DNA from: an uncultured Granulosicoccaceae bacterium
GTDB lineage: Bacteria; Pseudomonadota; Gammaproteobacteria; Granulosicoccales; Granulosicoccaceae
Reading direction: 5' to 3'
Length of the DNA stretch: 64,000 nt
NCBI GenBank assembly: GCA_938005265.1
Contig: CALLOA010000098.1
Location: 1-64,000 of the forward strand
Position 1 is the stretch's first letter, and each line of letters opens with the position of its first letter. The position numbers and the translations under genes were made by a program. Under the pieces are notes generated by a model that searched no databases, was not told the DNA's origin, and worked only from the letters and a program-made list of their open reading frames with translations. Of this stretch, positions 44,945 to 53,628 are shown one piece after another.

Positions 44945-45618
44945 CAATCAGGTTTTATAACTATGTGCTTTCCGGAAACTGTTACAAGTTTCGCTTGCTT
45001 GCCAGTTTGTTAGCGGTTGAATACGAATCGGTGGCGGTTGATTTTCATCCTGGAGTTGAGCATAGATCTGAAAAATATTTACGCTTAAACCCGGCTGGAA
45101 CGTTACCCATTCTGCAAGCAGATGGTCGGGTGTTTACCGAAACACAGGCGATGTTGGTCTGGCTGGCCAGTAAACATGATAAAAGTGGTGCATGGTGGCC
45201 TGAAAAAAACAGTGACGCTATTGTTCAAGTCATGCAGTGGTTGGGTTTTGCAGCGCGTTTGAGTGCTACGGTCGGTGAACTGCGATTGCATAGTATGTTG
45301 AATAAAGATATCGATGCTGCTGCAGCCAAAGCTGGCGCGATTAAGGCACTGCGCGAATTGGAAGCTCATTTGGTGCAGCAACAAATTCGCGGAGAACAGT
45401 GGTTGGGAGCAAATTCCCCAACGGTAGCTGACATAGCCTGTTTCCCGTACACAGCACTGAGTCCCGATGCCGGTATTGAGCATGACGCTTTTCCTGCTAT
45501 TCGCCAATGGCTGTATGCGGTTCGCAGTCTGGACGGATTTGTCACCATGCCCGGTATTCATGAATTACATGAGCAGCGCGACGAACAATCACCTGCTGCT
45601 GAAACGAAAACCTCATGA
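44941..45618 (+). CDS. Glutathione S-transferase-fold protein (NdmE-like)
   Basis: A 225-residue GST. The thioredoxin-fold N-domain (MTIRFYNYVLSGNCYKFRLL, then NPAGTLPILQADGRVFTETQAM with cis-Pro and the SNAIL-like TETQA loop) is followed by the helical C-domain (EQWLGANSPTVADIACFPY). It lies between the oxygenase and the deaminase with four-base overlaps on both sides. In the caffeine-degrading bacterium Pseudomonas putida CBB5 a GST homologue, NdmE, is a structural part of the NdmCDE N7-demethylase. The same role is proposed here; free detoxification is the alternative. Confidence 0.85.
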   Translation: MTIRFYNYVLSGNCYKFRLLASLLAVEYESVAVDFHPGVEHRSEKYLRLNPAGTLPILQADGRVFTETQAMLVWLASKHDKSGAWWPEKNSDAIVQVMQWLGFAARLSATVGELRLHSMLNKDIDAAAAKAGAIKALRELEAHLVQQQIRGEQWLGANSPTVADIACFPYTALSPDAGIEHDAFPAIRQWLYAVRSLDGFVTMPGIHELHEQRDEQSPAAETKTS

Positions 45619-47000
45619 AATATACGCTGTTTAAATCCTGCGATGCCATCGTTAGTTGTGATGATGCGCATACTGTCTACAGAGACGCTGATTTGCTGGT
45701 GTCGGGTAACGCAATCAGCCGAATAGGCAGCTCAATCGCAGAACATGAGTTACCCGAAGGCACGAAGGTGATTGATGCGCGCGGGCATTTTGTCTACCCG
45801 GGGTTGGTTAATACGCACCACCATTTCTTTCAGTGTTTTGTACGTAATCATGCCTTTCTTGATTGGACCAAGCTGTCCCTGATTGAGTGGCTGGATCTGA
45901 TTTATCCGATATTCAGCCGGCTTGATGAAGAGTGTTTCTATCATGCATCGCTGGCAGCTATGGGCGAGCTTATCAAGCACGGTTGTACTACCGCGTTTGA
46001 CCATCAATACAATTTTCCGCGACATGCTGGCACACGTATTATTGACCGCCAGTTTGAAGCGGCAGACTTGTTGGGAATGCGCTTTCATGCCGGGCGCGGA
46101 GGCAATACCCTGCCAAAGTCTGAAGGCAGCACTATTCCGGATGAAATGTGTGAGTCAACAGATGAATTTATCGCTGATTGTGCACGCTTGATAGACAGCT
46201 TTCACAATCCTGATCGCTTCAGTATGCGACAGGTTGCGGTTGCACCCTGCCAACCGGTGAACTGCTACCGTGATACTTTTGTTGAATCTGTGTCACTTGC
46301 GCGAGACAAACGGGTGTTGTTGCACAGCCATGTGGGTGAAGGGGAAAGTGAAGTTATCTTTAGTCGTTTTGGCCAGCGCACAGTTGATTGGTGTGAAGCG
46401 ATCGATTTTGTTGGTGAAGACGTCTGGTTTGCGCATTGTTGGGAACTGGATCACAAGGAAATCAAGCAATTGTCGGAGACTCTTACCGGAGTTTCTCATT
46501 GCCCGGAACCCGTTTATCTGGTGGGTGCTGAAGTGACGCCACTTGCCGAGATGCAAGCCGCTGGTGTGCGCATCGGTTTGGGTGTTGATGGTGCGGCCTC
46601 GAACGATAATTCGAACCTGATGCACTGCATACACAGCGCCTATATGCTGCAGGCTTTGGTTGCAGGGCGCCATGATTTCGCTGTCCCTGAACCGCGTGAA
46701 TTCCTTCAATATGCGACGCGTGGTGGTGCTGCATTGCTGCAACGGCCGGAATTGGGCTCACTGGCTGTGGGACAGGCGGCGGATTTGTTTATAATTGATA
46801 CACGGAAAATGGAATATGTGGGAGCGCGGCATGATCCGGCGAGCCTGCCAGCTAAACTCGGTATTGGCAGCCCGGTTGATTTGACCATGATTAACGGGAA
46901 AATAGTCTGGCAGCATGGTGAGTTCGTTGGGCTGGATGAGCACAAGTTAATGGCAGATGCTGAAGCTCATGTGGAGCGTGTGGTGTACAGCAATTTGTAG
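45615..47000 (+). CDS. COG0402 amidohydrolase, probable (modified) purine deaminase
   Basis: A 461-residue metal-dependent deaminase of the guanine/8-oxoguanine deaminase/TrzN group. HxH (NTHHHFFQ, 68 and 70), HSHVGEGE, AHCWEL and GLGVDGAASND carry the metal and catalytic residues. The substrate-side segment that reads HCPSSNM in 8-oxoguanine deaminases is changed to HCPEPVYLVGAE, and the following VNQPLF-type loop is also different, so it probably acts on another purine. It is the last gene of the Rieske-oxygenase-GST operon (ATGA overlap). Confidence 0.85.
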   Translation: MKYTLFKSCDAIVSCDDAHTVYRDADLLVSGNAISRIGSSIAEHELPEGTKVIDARGHFVYPGLVNTHHHFFQCFVRNHAFLDWTKLSLIEWLDLIYPIFSRLDEECFYHASLAAMGELIKHGCTTAFDHQYNFPRHAGTRIIDRQFEAADLLGMRFHAGRGGNTLPKSEGSTIPDEMCESTDEFIADCARLIDSFHNPDRFSMRQVAVAPCQPVNCYRDTFVESVSLARDKRVLLHSHVGEGESEVIFSRFGQRTVDWCEAIDFVGEDVWFAHCWELDHKEIKQLSETLTGVSHCPEPVYLVGAEVTPLAEMQAAGVRIGLGVDGAASNDNSNLMHCIHSAYMLQALVAGRHDFAVPEPREFLQYATRGGAALLQRPELGSLAVGQAADLFIIDTRKMEYVGARHDPASLPAKLGIGSPVDLTMINGKIVWQHGEFVGLDEHKLMADAEAHVERVVYSNL

Positions 47001-47030
47001 GCCTTTGGAATTCCTCAGGCCTGTTGGTAT

Positions 47031-47075
47031 TACCGGCTCCACATTTACCGGCTCTGCATTTACCTGCTTTACTTT
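47031..47075. repeat. Three tandem 15-bp repeats
   Basis: TACCGGCTCCACATT, TACCGGCTCTGCATT and TACCTGCTTTACTTT, in the gap between the deaminase and the BMP gene. The copies decay progressively, which suggests old slippage duplications. Confidence 0.85.
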
Positions 47076-47164
47076 TCATACTCGGCCAAAGAGCCGGGAG
47101 CCAATTTTTATTTGTAATCTTATTTACTAATTTTAGTTATTAAACAAGGGTGAGACTTTTACGC

Positions 47165-48244
47165 ATGATTAAAAAAATAGCAAAACGCCTGGCGACCGTA
47201 GCGGTAGCTGCAGTCATGGTGCAAAACGTTGCCAGTGCCGAAACGCTGGAAGTCGGCATACTGTTACCTTCACCGATTGCTGATGTGGGCTGGTCACATG
47301 CATTGGTCGCAGGTATGGATGCGGTCAAGGCCAAACATGGTGACAAGGTTAATTTCAATGTAGTTGAGAACATCCAGGAAGGCCCGGATGCAGATCGCAT
47401 CATGAACAAGATGGTAGGTGATGGTGCTGAATTTCTGTTGCTGGGATCTTTCGGTTATATGAATGGTGGTTTGAAGCTTGCCAAGCGCAACCCCGAACGC
47501 AGTTTCGTTCATGCATCAGGTTACAAAGTGGCTGACAATTTCTCACCTTTTACCGCCAAGTATTATGAAGGCGCTTATCTAATGGGAATGGCTGCAGCAG
47601 ATCTGACTAAAACCAAGAAGCTGGGTGTGGTTTCGGCGTTCGCCATTCCTGAACTGATTTCGACTATTAACGGATTTACGCTTGGCGCACGCAGCGTTGA
47701 CCCGGAGATCACCGTCGATGTTATCTGGATCAATTCCTGGTTCGATCCGGCAAAGGCGCAGGATTCAGCCAAAGCCTTGCTCGCTAATGGTGCCGATATT
47801 CTTTTCTCTAACGCACAAGACACCCCTTCGGTTGTATCTGTAGGTGAGGAAAACGGTGCTTATGTTTTTAACCTGAACAGTTCCATGAAAGAGTATGCTC
47901 CTACCAAGTATCTCGGTGTTGTGAAAACCGATTGGGCCCCGTTTTTTGTAGCGTCTGTTGATGCTCATTTGGCCGGTAATTTTGAGGGCGCCAACCAGTG
48001 GCTGGGAATGCAGGATGACGTTGTTGTGGTCGAAGACTGGAGCGATGATATTAGTGCTGAAATGAAAGACAAGATTAAGGCGAAGCAGGATGAAATTGCT
48101 TCTGGTGCTGTGCATGTCTATGACGGGCCACTGACAAATCAGGCTGGTGAAGAAGTTGTGGCTGCGGGTTCCAGGCTGGAAGATGGTGCCATTCTTGGTA
48201 TTGACTGGCATGTAGAAGGCATTAACTCTCCACTACCCAAGTAG
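47165..48244 (+). CDS. BMP-family ABC transporter substrate-binding protein
   Basis: A 359-residue periplasmic binding protein (signal peptide to about VASA). The BMP family (PnrA/Med) binds nucleosides, nucleobases or related ligands. Typical stretches are VGILLPSPIADVGWSHAL, GFGY-like SFGYMNGGL, YYEGAYLMGMAAA and VVKTDWAPFF. Together with the ATPase and two permeases downstream it forms a complete importer. The neighbouring deaminases favour a purine ligand. Confidence 0.92.
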   Translation: MIKKIAKRLATVAVAAVMVQNVASAETLEVGILLPSPIADVGWSHALVAGMDAVKAKHGDKVNFNVVENIQEGPDADRIMNKMVGDGAEFLLLGSFGYMNGGLKLAKRNPERSFVHASGYKVADNFSPFTAKYYEGAYLMGMAAADLTKTKKLGVVSAFAIPELISTINGFTLGARSVDPEITVDVIWINSWFDPAKAQDSAKALLANGADILFSNAQDTPSVVSVGEENGAYVFNLNSSMKEYAPTKYLGVVKTDWAPFFVASVDAHLAGNFEGANQWLGMQDDVVVVEDWSDDISAEMKDKIKAKQDEIASGAVHVYDGPLTNQAGEEVVAAGSRLEDGAILGIDWHVEGINSPLPK

Positions 48245-48440
48245 GTGGGGATTGCGGGGCATGATTCGCGTTCAAGTTGCGTTTGCAGCTATTGTTGTGG
48301 CGTATCGAAAGCGCGTTGTGTCCCGTTTTACTTCGTGTCCCGCCTTATATGTTGAGTATCTACTGTGCTTTGCTATGGCTTGCATAACAGAAACTTGCAG
48401 CAAGAAGCTCGTCCAATCCCGGGCGCTTGCCACTTTCATA

Positions 48441-48475
48441 GCTGAACAAAGCCGAACAAAGCTGAACAAAGCTGA
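48441..48475. repeat. Tandem 10-bp repeats before the ABC ATPase gene
   Basis: GCTGAACAAA, GCCGAACAAA, GCTGAACAAA and a partial GCTGA follow each other, 38 bp upstream of the ATPase start. The 268-bp gap they occupy otherwise holds nothing visible. Confidence 0.9.
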
Positions 48476-48512
48476 TTTAGTATTGCACCCCCGGTATTTG
48501 AATTGAGTAATA

Positions 48513-50078
48513 ATGCCTTCCGTTGAACCCGTTTCTGCTGATTCCGAACCACTGCTGTCGCTACGTAATATCACTAAAGCGTATCCTTCGGTTGTAGCCA
48601 ATGACAGTATCAATCTGGATGTGCATGCTGGCTCCATCCATGCAATTCTGGGTGAAAACGGTGCTGGTAAATCCACGTTAATGAAACTCGCCTATGGGGT
48701 TGTCGAGCCCGATAGTGGGGAGATTCTATGGCGCAATAAACCTGTGGACCTGCGAAGCACGGCAGCAGCTAGAAAGTTGGGCATTGGTATGGTGTTTCAG
48801 CATTTCTCGCTCTTTGAGACACTCAGTGTGGTTGAAAATATCTCGCTGACGATGCCGGGCTCAAGAAAAAAACTAGCCAGGCGTATCGCACAAGTAGGTG
48901 CTGATTATGATTTGCATGTCGACCCGGCAGCATCGGTACATTCTCTGTCGGTGGGTGAGCGTCAACGTGTGGAGATCATTCGTTGTTTGATGCAAGATTT
49001 AAAACTGTTAATTCTGGATGAGCCCACGTCGGTCTTACCACCGCAGCATGTCAGTTCACTGTTCGCAGCGTTGCGAAAGCTTCGCGATAATGGTGTGGCC
49101 ATTCTGTTTATCTCACATAAACTCGAAGAAATTCGTGCCCTTTGTGACAGCGCGACCATTCTCAGGGGTGGGAAAGTCGCTGCCACGGTAAATCCAAACG
49201 AGAAAACTGCACATGAGTTAGCCACGTTAATGATAGGACACGATATCCCGCAGGTGGAAGCACGGGCGAATCAGGTAGATCTAAACAAGCCTTTACTGGA
49301 GTTGTCTGCTGTTAGTGTCAAGAGCAGTGACCCCTTCGGCACTGATCTGAAGAACATCAATCTTTCCGTGCATGCCGGCGAAATTGTCGGTGTAGCCGGT
49401 GTGTCAGGTAATGGGCAGCAGGAACTTTCCCGTTTGATCTCCGGAGAACATGTTGAAACATCTGCGGCTTTTGATTGCATTCGCATGATGGATAAACCGG
49501 TTACGTACCTTGGTGCTGTAGATCGGCGACAGCTTGGCTTTGCTTTCGTGCCGGAAGAACGATTGGGGCGCGGTGCGGTACCGCCAATGTCGCTATCCAA
49601 AAATTCCTTGTTAACGGCCTCCGACAAGGGGATGCATAGAAAAGGTTTTCTTAATAAGCCACGCATGGATGAATTCACGCAACACTGTATCAAGGAGTTT
49701 GATGTGCGTTGTGGTGGTGTGGAGGCTGAGGCTACGTCTCTCTCGGGTGGTAATCTGCAAAAGTTTATTGTGGGCCGCGAGCTTTCATTGCAACCCAAGC
49801 TCTTGTTTCTTTCACAACCGACTTGGGGAGTGGATATTGGTGCGGCGACTGCCATCCGGCAACGGTTGCTTGATTTGCGTGATGCTGGTGTCGCCATATT
49901 GGTAATCTCAGAAGAGCTGGAGGAGTTATTTGAAATTACTGACAGGGTTTATGTCATCCGAAGTGGCACATTGTCACCTTCGCTAGTCACGTCTGATGTG
50001 ACACCAAACGATATTGGCAAATACATGATTGGCGAGCAACAACAAGCAAGCGTTACGGGGGGATCTCATGCAACTTAG
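48513..50078 (+). CDS. ABC importer ATPase, double domain (nucleoside/sugar type)
   Basis: A 521-residue protein with two ABC domains: the first has GENGAGKSTLM, the LSVGERQRVEII signature and LLILDEPTSVL; the second has the weak P-loop GVSGNGQQEL, signature LSGGNLQKF and LFLSQPTWGVD. The degenerate second site is normal for the CUT2/BMP family. It overlaps the first permease gene. Confidence 0.93.
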   Translation: MPSVEPVSADSEPLLSLRNITKAYPSVVANDSINLDVHAGSIHAILGENGAGKSTLMKLAYGVVEPDSGEILWRNKPVDLRSTAAARKLGIGMVFQHFSLFETLSVVENISLTMPGSRKKLARRIAQVGADYDLHVDPAASVHSLSVGERQRVEIIRCLMQDLKLLILDEPTSVLPPQHVSSLFAALRKLRDNGVAILFISHKLEEIRALCDSATILRGGKVAATVNPNEKTAHELATLMIGHDIPQVEARANQVDLNKPLLELSAVSVKSSDPFGTDLKNINLSVHAGEIVGVAGVSGNGQQELSRLISGEHVETSAAFDCIRMMDKPVTYLGAVDRRQLGFAFVPEERLGRGAVPPMSLSKNSLLTASDKGMHRKGFLNKPRMDEFTQHCIKEFDVRCGGVEAEATSLSGGNLQKFIVGRELSLQPKLLFLSQPTWGVDIGAATAIRQRLLDLRDAGVAILVISEELEELFEITDRVYVIRSGTLSPSLVTSDVTPNDIGKYMIGEQQQASVTGGSHAT

Positions 50079-51159
50079 ATTCGAGAAACGCCTGCATCAA
50101 TCAAAAATCATGTTGTTGGCGGCACCCTTCATAGCTATCGCTCTGTCGGTTGTCTTGTCCTGCATACTTCTGGTGGTATTAAAAAAGCCGATACTGCTCA
50201 CCTTTCATTCCTTTTTTATCGCACCCTTTGAAAATTTTTATTCGATTACCGAGATCTTTCTGAAGTTCGGGCCATTGCTGTTGATAGCCCAGGCGTTGGC
50301 TGTTGGATTTCGCGCAAAAATCTGGAATATCGGTGCCGAAGGGCAGATGGTAATCGGTGCGATTGCTGCCAGTGCAGTGCCTGTTTATTTTGTAGACAGC
50401 ACTTCAGGTTGGTTGTTGCCTGCGATGATTGTACTGGGTGCCCTTGGGGGGATGGCCTGGGCCGCAATTGCGGCTTTCCTGCGCACTCAATTTAACGCTA
50501 ACGAGATTCTGGTTACGCTGATGTTGACCTCAATTGCTTTGCAATTGTTGTATTTCCTGCTGCTTGGCCCTTGGAAAGATCCGATGGGTTTTAATTTTCC
50601 ACAAACGGTCATGTTTCAGGATGAGGCATTATTTCCGGCGTTGTTTTCAGGGGTGCGCTTAAACGTATCCATTATATTTCCAATCCTGTTCACCATTGCG
50701 GTGTGGCTGTTTATGGAAAAGCATTATGGCGGCTATAAACTGGTGGTGGGTGGTCTGGCACCATCGGCTGCCGGCTATGCAGGTTTCAGTTCCAAAAAAG
50801 CTGTTTGGGGCAGCTTGTTGCTGGCAGGTTTTGCCGCCGGTATCGCCGGTATGAGTGAAGTCGCGGGACCTATCGGTCAGTTGCAACGTTCGATGACCTC
50901 CGGCTACGGTTACTCGGCAATTATTGTTGCCTATCTGGGTGCGTTGAACCCGATCGGCATTGTGTTTGCCGCTTTTTTTCTTGCTGTCCTACATATCGGA
51001 GGGGACGTAGCACTGGTGTCAGCGGGCCTGCCGATTAGTGCCGTTCACATATTTCAAGGAATGATATTAATTTTCTATTTGTCCGCTTATGCTTTTGTTA
51101 ATTATCGTCTGCGAGTTGTTCAGCCTGTAACTCAACCTGATTCGGCGGTCTCATCATGA
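50068..51159 (+). CDS. BMP-type ABC importer permease 1
   Basis: A 363-residue membrane protein of the BPD_transp_2 family with about ten hydrophobic segments; the motif NIGAEGQMVIGAIAA is typical for this importer class. I start it at the ATG at 50068, which overlaps the ATPase stop by 11 bases. The second permease overlaps its end by four bases. Confidence 0.9.
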   Translation: MQLRFEKRLHQSKIMLLAAPFIAIALSVVLSCILLVVLKKPILLTFHSFFIAPFENFYSITEIFLKFGPLLLIAQALAVGFRAKIWNIGAEGQMVIGAIAASAVPVYFVDSTSGWLLPAMIVLGALGGMAWAAIAAFLRTQFNANEILVTLMLTSIALQLLYFLLLGPWKDPMGFNFPQTVMFQDEALFPALFSGVRLNVSIIFPILFTIAVWLFMEKHYGGYKLVVGGLAPSAAGYAGFSSKKAVWGSLLLAGFAAGIAGMSEVAGPIGQLQRSMTSGYGYSAIIVAYLGALNPIGIVFAAFFLAVLHIGGDVALVSAGLPISAVHIFQGMILIFYLSAYAFVNYRLRVVQPVTQPDSAVSS

Positions 51160-52082
51160 GTACTCTTGAATTTTTCCTTGCCGGTACGCTAAGTGCTGCG
51201 ACAGTTTTTCTTTTGGCAGCCCTTGGTGAGCTGGTTGTTGAGAAGTCAGGGTTATTGAATCTGGGTGTGGAAGGGATGATGGCTGTCTCGGCTGCTGTTG
51301 GTTTTGTGGTAACTTTTGAAACCGGTAGCCACATCTGGGGTTTTGCACTGGCCGGTTTGTCCGGAGTCGTTATTTCCATGGTGTTTGCTGTGGTCGCCAT
51401 TACTTTTCTGGCCAATCAGGTAGCAACAGGTCTGGCGGTGGGAATCATGGGCTTGGGTTTATCTGCGTTGATCGGACGCGAATACGAAAGCCGTACAATT
51501 ACCTCTCCGGCGGATCTTGTTATCCCTTATCTAAGCGACCTGCCGCTGCTCGGGCCGGTTTTGTTTCAGCAAAATATAGTGGTGTATCTGACTTTTTTAC
51601 TGGCAGTTGTTATTGGCTACACCCTGACCCATACACGTTTGGGGTTGGCAATACGGTCCGTTGGAGAGCAGCCGTCTGCCGCACATGCTCTGGGTTTCCC
51701 GGTTTATCTGATTCGTTACGCAACTGTAGCGTTCGGTGGTCTACTGGCAGGGTTTGCGGGTGCTTATGCATCCACTATTTACACACCTTTGTGGGCTGAT
51801 GGCATGATTGCCGGGCGTGGCTGGATTGCGGTAGCGCTGGTAGTTTTTGGGACCTGGAAAACCGGACGTGTAGCGTTTGGTGCTTTATTGTTCGGAATGA
51901 TTTCCTTAGGGGAGCTTATAGCTCAGTCGATGGGAGCCAGAATTCCCTCGCAATTACTCTCAAGTCTGCCATACATCGTCACGATAATTGTTCTGGCCAT
52001 GATTTCTACCAATAAAGCTCGAATGAAATTGCATGCGCCATTTTCCCTCGGTGAGGTTTATGACGGATCAGAAGGGCGATAA
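51156..52082 (+). CDS. BMP-type ABC importer permease 2
   Basis: A 308-residue partner permease; NLGVEGMMAVSAAVGF and RSVGEQPSAAHALG are characteristic of the BMP/ribose permease family. It is co-translated with permease 1 through an ATGA overlap and is the last gene of the operon; the next gene is convergent. Confidence 0.9.
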   Translation: MSTLEFFLAGTLSAATVFLLAALGELVVEKSGLLNLGVEGMMAVSAAVGFVVTFETGSHIWGFALAGLSGVVISMVFAVVAITFLANQVATGLAVGIMGLGLSALIGREYESRTITSPADLVIPYLSDLPLLGPVLFQQNIVVYLTFLLAVVIGYTLTHTRLGLAIRSVGEQPSAAHALGFPVYLIRYATVAFGGLLAGFAGAYASTIYTPLWADGMIAGRGWIAVALVVFGTWKTGRVAFGALLFGMISLGELIAQSMGARIPSQLLSSLPYIVTIIVLAMISTNKARMKLHAPFSLGEVYDGSEGR

Positions 52083-52145
52083 GATTTCCGGGCGAGGAGT
52101 AAACGAAACACCAGGGCTGAACCAATCAGTTTTAATCAGTGTTAT

Positions 52146-53537
52146 TCAATTTTGTACGGACTCAAGTGGTTGAAAACGGCGCGCTATAGATTTGTGTTGC
52201 GTCAGCATATCCTGGATTCGGGGTGATACCAGCTCACCGTTTTGTACAATGATGTTACCGTTGACAACCGTATGCCAGGCCGACGTCGGGCCACATCGCA
52301 GCCAACCTTCAATAGGGTCATTCAATACACCTGCGTGACCCACTCCGTCCATTTTCCATACAGCTACGTCACCTGCAGCACCTACTGACAGCTCGCCGAT
52401 TTCGCCCACACGACCAAGGCAGCCAGCGCCGCCACGCGTTGAAATTTCCAGCGAGAGCCTTGCATTCATGGCATCCGCTCCTGAAACCAGCTTACCTTGC
52501 AGCATCGCAAGCCTTGCTTCCTGCCACATTGAAGCGGCATCTGCCGATGATGAGCCATCGCAACCCAGGCCTACGGGGCAACCTGCATGATGCAATTTGA
52601 CTGTCGGTGCCAGTCCGGAAGCCAGAATCATATTCGAGCTCGGGCAATGCGCAACTCCGACGCCTGCCTGGCCAAGCCTCACTATCTCGGTGTCATCGGG
52701 TTTAACAACATGTGCACCCCAGGTGCGATCATTCATCCAGCCCACATCTTCAAGTAACTCGACTGGCCGCATACCAAAGGTACGCAGAGCGTACTCTGTG
52801 TCTTCGTCGTTTTCAGCCAAGTGGGTGTGTAGCCTCACGTCCAGCTTGCGGGCAAGCTCTGCCGTTTCTTTCATTAAATGTGGCGTTACAGAAAACGGTG
52901 AACAGGGTGCCAGGGCTATTTTGATCATGGCGTTATGGGAATCGTCGTGCCAGCGTTTTACATGTGATTCGGATGCGCTGAGTATGTCCTCTTCCTGCAT
53001 TACAGCGTTGTCGGGTGGAAGACCGCCATCTTTTTGTGACAGCGACATGGAGCCATAGGTGGGGTGAAAACGCATGCCGAGTTCTTGTGCCGCCTTGATT
53101 TCGGCCGACAATAAATCACCGGCACGGGGTGGGTGTAAATAGTGATGATCAGAGCTGGTCGTGCAGCCAGACAAAGCAAGTTCTGCAAGACCAATCCAGG
53201 CCGCGGTATACACAGCTTCTTCGTCCAGGTTATCTGTCCATAAGGGGTAGAGCGTTTGCAGCCAGCCGAACAAAGGTTTGGATGTCATGGGTGTGTAGGC
53301 ACGGGTCAGATTCTGATAGAGATGATGATGAGTGTTTATCAGGCCCGGGGTCACCAGGCAATCCTGTGCGGATAGCACCTTGTTGCCGTGTGGCATGGAA
53401 TCGTTGATTCCACCTATCGCGACTATTACGCCGTTAGTGATAGCTAGCCACCCGCTGGTGATTTCGCGCCGGTCCTTGTCAACAGTTGCGACCAGGTTTG
53501 CGTCTTTGATTAACAGGTCGGCGGTTTGGTTATTCAC
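52146..53537 (-). CDS. 8-oxoguanine deaminase-like amidohydrolase
   Basis: A 463-residue COG0402 enzyme. Compared from memory with the characterised Pseudomonas 8-oxoguanine deaminase (Pa0142), key stretches agree closely: NTHHHLYQNLTRAYTP, DHHYLHPP, RFHPTYGSMSLSQKDGGLPP, IALAPCSPFSVTP, LHTHLAEND, HCPSSNMILASG and GLGCDGSSS. It probably deaminates 8-oxoguanine or a related 2-aminopurine/isocytosine to a urate-type product. It lies convergent to the BMP importer and 91 bases after the flavin amine oxidase gene on the same strand. Confidence 0.9.
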   Translation of the reverse strand: MNNQTADLLIKDANLVATVDKDRREITSGWLAITNGVIVAIGGINDSMPHGNKVLSAQDCLVTPGLINTHHHLYQNLTRAYTPMTSKPLFGWLQTLYPLWTDNLDEEAVYTAAWIGLAELALSGCTTSSDHHYLHPPRAGDLLSAEIKAAQELGMRFHPTYGSMSLSQKDGGLPPDNAVMQEEDILSASESHVKRWHDDSHNAMIKIALAPCSPFSVTPHLMKETAELARKLDVRLHTHLAENDEDTEYALRTFGMRPVELLEDVGWMNDRTWGAHVVKPDDTEIVRLGQAGVGVAHCPSSNMILASGLAPTVKLHHAGCPVGLGCDGSSSADAASMWQEARLAMLQGKLVSGADAMNARLSLEISTRGGAGCLGRVGEIGELSVGAAGDVAVWKMDGVGHAGVLNDPIEGWLRCGPTSAWHTVVNGNIIVQNGELVSPRIQDMLTQHKSIARRFQPLESVQN

Positions 53538-53628
53538 GATTCAGGGTGGTTTGCAGGTTTGGGTTTATGAAATCAGGTTGCAATGAGCCAGGCTAGTCGT
53601 AACGTTTGCCAGCCTGCCAGCCGCGGAT

